DNA from: Methanobacteriota archaeon
GTDB lineage: Archaea > Thermoplasmatota > Poseidoniia > MGIII > CG-Epi1
Assembly: GCA_029977605.1 (NCBI GenBank)
Contig: JAPOKN010000002.1
Location: 12,578 to 76,577, forward strand
Direction of reading: 5' to 3'
DNA length: 64,000 bases
The position numbers and the translations under genes were made by a program. The notes below the pieces were generated by a model that was not told the DNA's origin, ran no database searches, and saw only the letters and a program-made list of their open reading frames with translations. This document shows positions 58,992 to 64,000 of this stretch, piece by piece (the first letter of the stretch is position 1; every line of letters begins with the position of its first letter).

Positions 58992-58998
58992 TATAAAT
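58992..58998 (-). promoter_or_regulatory. TATA box of icd
   Basis: ATTTATA on the minus strand, centred 25 nt from the icd ATG (58970), implying a leaderless message. Proline dehydrogenase is divergent, with its own TATAATAAT at 59012-59020. Confidence 0.5.
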
Positions 58999-59044
58999 CG
59001 GTCTCGGACACTATAATAATAAACACACTTTTACATTAGCGATA

Positions 59045-59959
59045 ATGGGTATTCTAAATCGAATTGTTCAAAGCACAGCTCCGTGGATGCCCAAAATAGT
59101 TATTGGTCGAATAGCTTCAGTATATGTTGCAGGCGATAAATTAGAAGATGGGATTGATTTAGTTAGAAAACTAAACAAGAAAGGATTTGTTGGTACTCTG
59201 GATTTACTTGGAGAAGAAGTAAAAAATAGAAGAGGAATTACGAAAACAACTAATTCCTATTGTGACTTAATAGATGGTATTGCAAACTCTGGAGTTGATT
59301 GTAACATTTCATTGAAGTTAACTGCAATTGGACTCAAAGTTGACGAAAGCCTTTGCTGGGATAATCTTAGCGTTATACTAGATAAAGCTAAAATGTATAA
59401 CACGTTTGTTAGAATGGACATGGAAGATTCTGAAGTTACAGAATCTACTATAAAAATGTGTAAGAAAGCTGTAAATTATTACCCTAATTGCGGAACTGTT
59501 TTACAAGCATATATGTATCGTACAAGCGACGACATAGATTTACTCAAGGGCCCTAATACCAATATTAGATTATGCAAAGGTGCGTACAAGGAAAGTAAGG
59601 ATATAGCTATCCAAGATTATAACGAAATACGGGAAAATTATGTTGAATGTGCTGAAAAGATGATTAAAAATAATATATATTCTTGCTTTGCAACACATGA
59701 TACTTGGATTATAGAACGTATCGAGAAACTTATTGAGAAACATAATTTTCCAAAGAAAAATTGTGAATTCCAAGCACTGTCTGGAGTCCCAATTGACAGA
59801 ACCTTAGATGAATTAGTTTCAAAAGGTTACACTGTCAGATATTACATACCATATGGACCTGATTGGTACCCTTATTCAATACGAAGAATTAGAGAAAATC
59901 CTGATATTTGGAAGGACACAATGAAAGCTTTTTTCTTTAGATCTAAGCATAGAAAATAG
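59045..59959 (+). CDS. Proline dehydrogenase
   Basis: FAD-dependent oxidation of proline to pyrroline-5-carboxylate, 304 residues, the monofunctional PRODH barrel. The conserved pieces are visible in order: SLKLTAIGL, FVRMDMEDSEVTE, the flavin-contact segment IRLCKGAYKESKD, FATHDTWII, FQALSGVP and YIPYGPDWYPYSIRRIREN, in which the Arg pair binds the proline carboxylate. It is a cytosolic or membrane-peripheral enzyme passing electrons to quinone. The second enzyme, P5C dehydrogenase, is not in this window. It fits the proline released by the M24 peptidase. Confidence 0.9.
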   Translation: MGILNRIVQSTAPWMPKIVIGRIASVYVAGDKLEDGIDLVRKLNKKGFVGTLDLLGEEVKNRRGITKTTNSYCDLIDGIANSGVDCNISLKLTAIGLKVDESLCWDNLSVILDKAKMYNTFVRMDMEDSEVTESTIKMCKKAVNYYPNCGTVLQAYMYRTSDDIDLLKGPNTNIRLCKGAYKESKDIAIQDYNEIRENYVECAEKMIKNNIYSCFATHDTWIIERIEKLIEKHNFPKKNCEFQALSGVPIDRTLDELVSKGYTVRYYIPYGPDWYPYSIRRIRENPDIWKDTMKAFFFRSKHRK

Positions 59960-59995
59960 ACATCAGCTTTTTTAAGGCATTTTCGTAGATAAATC

Positions 59996-60901
59996 ATGGC
60001 AAAAAGGGCAAGACGAAATAAAAAAGCCAAACGTCCCGCAAATTACCGTGACGGAAGCATTGATAATTCAAGGCCAGATTCAAAACCTGCACTTATTGCT
60101 CTTCTGCTAGTTGTTATTTTGATTGGAAGTGGGTTATACCTGACATCAATGGTTGATACAGAAGAGACTGTAGCTACTCCAACATATGGTGTTGAAGCTG
60201 AGTTTGTAACGAACAATCATAATGCAGAACCTGGTGGAGAAACTGATTTTGTACTTTTGGTAAGAAATACAGGTTCGGTTACAGATACCTTTACAATATC
60301 AATTAAATCTAATGATGGAGGCTTTTCAATAGACGTGGAAGATGGATTTGAGACGATTATGCTTACAAAAGATTCTCTCAAACCACTATTAATCAATGTC
60401 AAAACATCATCTTCTGCTGAAGGATTGTTATACGCATACATTGAAGTTACTTCTGGCGGAGATTCTACAAAAAAAGCTGAAGTGCGAATGGATGTTAACA
60501 CAGACTATGAGTTTGGTAATTTAACCAAAACTGGTGATACTGTAGATGTTCACTATGCCGGAATATTAGCTAGTAATGCTAAATTATTCGACAGTAGTAT
60601 GGAGTACATCTGGGATAATTACCAATACAGAAGGGCTGGAGTCACTGACGGCAACAAACACACTGATACCTTGGAAGCTAGACACATAGGTTGTGTAGAA
60701 GCTGGCAATCCCTCTGAAAATTGTGATGGAAGTAAGGGTATGATTGATGGATTTGATTCTAAAATGATTGGAATGTACGAAGGCCAAACATTAGCTGTTA
60801 GAATTCCTGCTAGTCAAGCATACGGCGAAGTTGGATCAAGCAGCAGTGACTTAGCTGGAGAAGATTTAATTTTCATAATTGAAATGGTAAATATTAATTG
60901 A
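59996..60901 (+). CDS. Membrane-anchored FKBP-type peptidyl-prolyl isomerase with a NEW3-like domain
   Basis: A 301-residue exported foldase. A basic N-terminus (KRARRNKKAKR) precedes one membrane helix at about residues 32-52, so the rest is outside. Residues about 65-165 look like a NEW3/CARDB beta domain (FVLLVRNTGSVTDTFTI). The FKBP domain follows: GDTVDVHYAGIL, KLFDSS, GFDSKMIGMYEGQTLAVRIP, and AYGEVG, with the hydrophobic pocket largely kept. An insertion of about 55 residues with two Cys sits in the flap region between KLFDSS and GMIDGFD. It likely helps fold secreted proteins such as the large proteases here. It overlaps the Nudix gene by 4 nt. Confidence 0.88.
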   Translation: MAKRARRNKKAKRPANYRDGSIDNSRPDSKPALIALLLVVILIGSGLYLTSMVDTEETVATPTYGVEAEFVTNNHNAEPGGETDFVLLVRNTGSVTDTFTISIKSNDGGFSIDVEDGFETIMLTKDSLKPLLINVKTSSSAEGLLYAYIEVTSGGDSTKKAEVRMDVNTDYEFGNLTKTGDTVDVHYAGILASNAKLFDSSMEYIWDNYQYRRAGVTDGNKHTDTLEARHIGCVEAGNPSENCDGSKGMIDGFDSKMIGMYEGQTLAVRIPASQAYGEVGSSSSDLAGEDLIFIIEMVNIN

Positions 60902-61443
60902 AGAACAATAAGTGGGAAACTATTTCTGAGGTGCCTGCAGGAGACTTCAGAATATTTACTATGCGTGAATTAGTTGCTAAATCTCCTAGAACTGGTAAAA
61001 ATCATAAATTCGTTCTTTTAGATGGTTCTGACTGGATTAATATTATTGCCATTACGGTGGACAAAAAAATTGTAATGGTCAAACAATATAGATTTGGAAC
61101 TTCCAATTTTGAGTTAGAAATACCCGGCGGAATCATTGAAAAAGGTGAGGAGCCTATTGAGGCAGGTATAAGGGAGCTGAGAGAGGAAACTGGATACATA
61201 GGAAGCGATCCTAAATATTTAGGCTACGTAGACCCTAATCCTGCATTTCAGACCAATAAATGTCACACTATTCTTATTCAAAATTGTAAGAAATTAGATG
61301 AACAAGATTTAGATCCTGGTGAAGATATTGAAGTTAAAGTTGCAAGCGAGAAATCAATTCAAAGATACATCGATGAAGGAACTATAAGACATAGTCTGGT
61401 GCTTTCTGCTTTTAGACTTTATGAAATAGAAAAAACTAGTTAA
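60898..61443 (+). CDS. Nudix hydrolase, ADP-ribose pyrophosphatase-like
   Basis: A 181-residue Nudix enzyme of the ADP-ribose pyrophosphatase group. The Nudix box GGIIEKGEEPIEAGIRELREETGYIG (residues about 78-103; key residues are the REL-x-EE core) is complete. The preceding QYRFGTSNFELEIPGG is typical of ADP-ribose-type members, and the downstream VDPNPAF loop gives the substrate proline-rich segment. It starts with TTG at 60898, overlapping the FKBP stop (TTGA), because no ATG or GTG lies before the conserved region. Convergent with ftsZ, overlapping by 8 nt. Confidence 0.9.
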   Translation: MKNNKWETISEVPAGDFRIFTMRELVAKSPRTGKNHKFVLLDGSDWINIIAITVDKKIVMVKQYRFGTSNFELEIPGGIIEKGEEPIEAGIRELREETGYIGSDPKYLGYVDPNPAFQTNKCHTILIQNCKKLDEQDLDPGEDIEVKVASEKSIQRYIDEGTIRHSLVLSAFRLYEIEKTS

Positions 61444-62497
61444 TCATTGGGAGTGAAGAACCTAACGAATTAAGTTCGTCTTCAGATTCGGTACTCAAAT
61501 CATGCTCAGATTCAGGAATTGCAGAAACAAGCATGACTACTTTCACTTTTGTAGACATTGAGTCATCAGTTCGAAGTCCCCAAATCAAGTTGGCATCTTC
61601 AGCTAAATCATATTTAAGTGCAGATAGAACTTCATGACAATCACTCATTGCAAATTCACTACCTGCGGCAATATGAAGAAGAACTGCTTCTGCTCCCTTG
61701 TAATTATTACCCAACAAAGGATTTCCTAAGACTGAATCTAAAACGCTACCCGGATCGGAACCATCGGATTCACCGTATAGCACTTTAGCTGTACCTCCAG
61801 CCTCAATGATTTTTTTTAAGTCTGCGAAATCTACATTAATCATGGATGGTTCTGTTACTACCTCTGATAAAGATTGAACAATACCTGAAACTAAGTCTGA
61901 CATGACACTAAATGCCTTCTGAATTGGGTAGTCACCACCAGTTAATTCATTTAACTTTTCATTATCCAACTCAATTACACAATCACAATTTTTCTTTAAT
62001 TCTGCTAATCCCTCAAGAGCTACCTTACGCCTAGGTAGTCCCTCTTCTTTAAATGGAAGAATAGCTACACCAACTACAACTGCGTCGGTTTCTTTAGCAT
62101 ATTTAGCAATAACCGGAGCACTTCCTGTACCTGTGCCTCCTCCCATTCCAGCAATTACAAATATTATATCTCCGTCATTCAACTTACTTCTGATAGACTC
62201 TTCATCGTCTTCAGCACATCTTTTACCCGTATATGGGTCTCCGCCAGCCCCTCTGCCTTGAGTTATCTTAGCACCAATTACTTTCCTTACATGAGCTTTA
62301 CTTTTATGCAAATGATTTGCATCAGTATTGAGAGCTATGGTTTCAACTCCTTTTACTCTTCTACTGTATAGTCTGTCAAGGATATTATTACCTGCTCCAC
62401 CAGTTCCAATCAATTTCACCTGCGGCGCTGTAATGAACTCCATCAAGTCACTGCTATCAAAGCTTTCCAATCTTTCCATCATTTTATTCACGTCCAT
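61436..62497 (-). CDS. ftsZ: Cell-division GTPase FtsZ
   Basis: The tubulin-like division GTPase, 353 residues. The tubulin signature GGGTGTGS is at residues 119-126. The preceding GTGGAGNNIL and ALNTDANHL are FtsZ-specific, and the T7 catalytic loop INVDFADLKK sits near residue 220. A short C-terminal tail (ESEDELNSLG) ends without an obvious membrane tether, so SepF (34883) probably recruits it. The ATG overlaps the upstream double ribbon-helix-helix gene by 14 nt, so the two are translated together. It ends convergently on the Nudix gene. Confidence 0.95.
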   Translation of the reverse strand: MDVNKMMERLESFDSSDLMEFITAPQVKLIGTGGAGNNILDRLYSRRVKGVETIALNTDANHLHKSKAHVRKVIGAKITQGRGAGGDPYTGKRCAEDDEESIRSKLNDGDIIFVIAGMGGGTGTGSAPVIAKYAKETDAVVVGVAILPFKEEGLPRRKVALEGLAELKKNCDCVIELDNEKLNELTGGDYPIQKAFSVMSDLVSGIVQSLSEVVTEPSMINVDFADLKKIIEAGGTAKVLYGESDGSDPGSVLDSVLGNPLLGNNYKGAEAVLLHIAAGSEFAMSDCHEVLSALKYDLAEDANLIWGLRTDDSMSTKVKVVMLVSAIPESEHDLSTESEDELNSLGSSLPMIN

Positions 62498-62879
62498 AAT
62501 CTGAGAAAACCATCTTCCGACGATTTGTCATCATTTTAGCTTCACTATCCAAAAATTCAAAGTCTTTTTGCTCTTTTAATTTAGTAATTGCATAACTTGA
62601 TATGGCTTCTGTAACTATATGATCAGTTGAACCAAACCCATGATCTTGCAATGCTTGTAATCTTGTACTAGTATTTTCAGGTATCTTGACGTTGAGAATT
62701 TTTTCATTAGGAGACGGCGTATTACGATCTATATATTCATCAAGAGCTTCTTGGACCAATTGATTATACGATTTAATCCTTAGCGGATTTTCAGAAGCCC
62801 AGTATTCAATTCTTGCAGCCCTTTCGGGATCTAAACGTACAGTCAAACGATTAGTAGTTAGAGGTCCTAATGGGGCCAT
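62484..62879 (-). CDS. Double ribbon-helix-helix transcription factor upstream of ftsZ (CdrS-like)
   Basis: A 131-residue protein with two ribbon-helix-helix units in one chain. The first (about 9-51) reads RLTVRLDPERAARIEYWAS with KSYNQLVQEALDEYI. The second (about 61-105) reads ILNVKIPENTSTRLQALQ with GSTDHIVTEAISSYA. Haloarchaeal CdrS, a short RHH regulator co-transcribed with ftsZ, is the known parallel in position. Here two copies are fused. It overlaps ftsZ by 14 nt. A TATA box at 62904-62911, about 28 nt upstream, suggests a leaderless mRNA. Operator-like palindromes just beyond (62924-62984) could be its own targets. Function is inferred from fold and position. Confidence 0.75.
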   Translation of the reverse strand: MAPLGPLTTNRLTVRLDPERAARIEYWASENPLRIKSYNQLVQEALDEYIDRNTPSPNEKILNVKIPENTSTRLQALQDHGFGSTDHIVTEAISSYAITKLKEQKDFEFLDSEAKMMTNRRKMVFSDYGRE

Positions 62880-62903
62880 GTTGCCTCATATTAATCAAGC
62901 TAG

Positions 62904-62911
62904 TATATAAA
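62904..62911 (-). promoter_or_regulatory. TATA box of the RHH-ftsZ operon
   Basis: A TATA-like sequence within GTATATAAAC (TATATAAA on the plus strand, TTTATATA on the minus), about 28 nt from the RHH ATG at 62879. It lies beside the palindrome at 62924, so a protein bound there could block or recruit TBP/TFB. Confidence 0.55.
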
Positions 62912-62923
62912 CTTAATGCTTTT

Positions 62924-62942
62924 TGACGCAATAATTGTGTCA
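62924..62942. promoter_or_regulatory. Operator-like palindrome 1
   Basis: TGACGCAATAATTGTGTCA is a 19-bp palindrome around a central A with eight of nine pairs matched. It lies in the divergent region between the RHH-ftsZ operon and ncsA. It contains ATTGTGTCA, which recurs exactly 42 bp away. Confidence 0.55.
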
Positions 62943-62970
62943 TTATTTCATTTATTTGAAATATACGGTG

Positions 62971-62984
62971 ACAATATTGTGTCA
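62971..62984. promoter_or_regulatory. Operator-like palindrome 2
   Basis: ACAATATTGT (62971-62980) is a perfect 10-bp palindrome running into a second exact ATTGTGTCA (62976-62984). The 42-bp spacing from the first copy is four helical turns, so both sites would lie on the same DNA face. The longer matching stretch is 14 of 16 bases (62934-62949 against 62976-62991). Confidence 0.5.
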
Positions 62985-63032
62985 TACTTTCGGTACTATT
63001 TAATCATTATAAAGTATTGCTTATAATTGTTT

Positions 63033-63956
63033 ATGGGTTGCAAACGTTGCAAGGAAAATCCAGTCATAAGTAGAAGGTATTCTGGTGAAATCCTATGCAA
63101 ATCTTGTTTTTTTAAATCTTTTGAAAAGAATGCACAAAAAGAATTAAGAAAACAAATTAACCTATTAGTAAAAAATTCAGACATAGACATAAGAAAAATT
63201 GGAATTGGGCTATCTGGTGGGAAGGATTCTACTGTAGCACTCCATATTCTAAAATCATATGTTGGAGATAGAAATATTAAAATTGTAGGGCTGTCTGTAG
63301 ATGAAGGAATTGCTAATTATCGTTCTAAATCATTAGAATGCGCAGCATCGGAATGTGATAGACTAGAGATTCAGTTAGAAATATTCTCATATAAAGAACT
63401 AATAGGAATGACTTTAGGTGAATTACTAATTGAAAAACCCCCTCAGGGCTCTCCATGTTCACCTTGTGGAATATTAAGGAGAAGATCACTAAACCAGATG
63501 GCAAACCGAGTAGATGTAGATTGTTTAATTCTTGGCCATAATCTTGACGATTTTGCACAGACTGTTTTAATGAATCATGCAAGAGGCGATATTGCTAGAT
63601 TATCGCGAATGGCACCTCACAAATTTGTGCAAAAAGGCTTTGTCCCTCGATTACTGCCATTGAGAAGACTTCCTGAACAAGAAGTATATCTATATTCAAT
63701 ACTAAAAGAAATGGAATTTCATGATGGAGATTGTCCACATTCTGGTGGAGCTCAAAGGAATACATTCAGAGAAATTTTGATGAAATTAGAAAAAGAGCAA
63801 CCAGGGACAAGGCATTCTTTAGTTAATGGAATGGAAAAGATACGAGAAAATATGCAAAAGCCGGAAGACTTGAACCCATGCCCATCGTGTGGCGAACCTT
63901 CAGGCAGTCATGAACCATGTGTATTCTGCAGAGAATTCGCCACATTCACGGCCTAA
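63033..63956 (+). CDS. ncsA: tRNA 2-thiouridine synthesis protein, Ncs6/TtuA family
   Basis: A 307-residue tRNA thiolase that adenylates and thiolates wobble U34 or U54, using sulfur from a ubiquitin-like carrier. An N-terminal zinc finger (Cys 3, 6, 22, 25) precedes the PP-loop SGGKDST at residues 61-67. GSPCSPCGILRRR carries the CxxC for an Fe-S cluster or disulfide relay. LILGHNLDDFAQTVLMN is a family motif, and a C-terminal zinc knuckle (CPSCGEPSGSHEPCVFC) ends the protein. I start at the ATG at 63033, two codons after an in-frame TTG. It could work with elp3 (12989) on the same wobble uridine. Confidence 0.92.
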   Translation: MGCKRCKENPVISRRYSGEILCKSCFFKSFEKNAQKELRKQINLLVKNSDIDIRKIGIGLSGGKDSTVALHILKSYVGDRNIKIVGLSVDEGIANYRSKSLECAASECDRLEIQLEIFSYKELIGMTLGELLIEKPPQGSPCSPCGILRRRSLNQMANRVDVDCLILGHNLDDFAQTVLMNHARGDIARLSRMAPHKFVQKGFVPRLLPLRRLPEQEVYLYSILKEMEFHDGDCPHSGGAQRNTFREILMKLEKEQPGTRHSLVNGMEKIRENMQKPEDLNPCPSCGEPSGSHEPCVFCREFATFTA

Positions 63957-64000
63957 TTCCGCAATAAGTGAACTGTAAAGCTTACGCTAATTAATTCTAA

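Noticed and set aside
62940..63026. Small protein gene between the RHH gene and ncsA
   Set aside because: AT-rich, no frame of useful length with a start and plausible composition; better explained as a control region.
63957..64000. Start of another gene at the right edge
   Set aside because: Only 44 AT-rich bases remain after ncsA, with no recognisable start or coding pattern.

Overview
The window reads as AT-rich chromosomal DNA from a planktonic marine archaeon of the Poseidoniia type (Marine Group II or III euryarchaea). That placement is inferred from gene content, not from a marker phylogeny. The information-processing genes are archaeal: TyrRS, two TFBs, ribosomal protein L10e, Gar1, Sec61-beta, Elp3, archaeal-type D-aminoacyl-tRNA deacylase and an Ncs6/TtuA thiolase. 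They sit among bacterial-type metabolic genes (class II HMG-CoA reductase, GMP reductase, urocanase, proline dehydrogenase) and very large exported proteins. Genes are packed tightly. Many same-strand neighbours overlap by 1-14 nt, convergent pairs share 4-41 nt, and many promoters have a TTTAAATA-like TATA box about 25 nt from the start codon, so many mRNAs should be leaderless. I found no tRNA, rRNA, CRISPR array, IS element or phage gene.

Layout: 1-5.9 kb holds argS (partial), a PAC2 chaperone, tyrS, a DUF309 protein, a hotdog thioesterase and oligoendopeptidase F. 5.9-11.5 kb holds two large divergent membrane proteins. One is a membrane-anchored coiled coil ending in a GreA/GreB C-terminal domain. 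The other joins a zinc ribbon, about ten membrane helices and an McrB-like AAA+ ATPase. 11.5-17.3 kb has a peroxiredoxin, an asparagine-synthase-like PP-loop protein, elp3, an M24 peptidase, two membrane proteins and TFB. 17.3-24 kb has an acetyltransferase, a membrane transglutaminase, Sec61-beta, two small genes, purA and an RND/MMPL exporter. 24-35 kb has a 1210-residue surface protein, hmgA, a dCTP deaminase/dUTPase homologue, a HAD phosphatase, squalene synthase and an M6 metalloprotease with PKD domains. 35-45 kb has sepF, a saccharopine-dehydrogenase-like enzyme, an MFS carrier, isopentenyl phosphate kinase, rpl10e, sucCD, truA, gar1, a second TFB and a lipoprotein. 45-51.5 kb has the succinate dehydrogenase operon, a tiny zinc protein, a candidate structured RNA, urocanase and dtdA. 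51.6-56.8 kb is a purine uptake and salvage cluster. 56.8-64 kb has a Nog1-like GTPase, icd, proline dehydrogenase, a membrane FKBP, a Nudix hydrolase, ftsZ with a double ribbon-helix-helix gene, and ncsA.

Together the genes fit an aerobic heterotroph that lives on protein. An exported M6 protease and cytosolic PepF and M24 peptidases release amino acids, urocanase and proline dehydrogenase feed glutamate, and icd, sucCD and sdh supply much of an oxidative TCA cycle. HMG-CoA reductase, isopentenyl phosphate kinase and squalene synthase represent isoprenoid synthesis. FtsZ, SepF and a CdrS-like regulator point to FtsZ-based division.

The least explained parts are the divergent pair at 5954-11496, the 60-70 nt GC-rich RNA candidate at 48907-48978, and the paired palindromes between the ftsZ operon and ncsA at 62924-62991.
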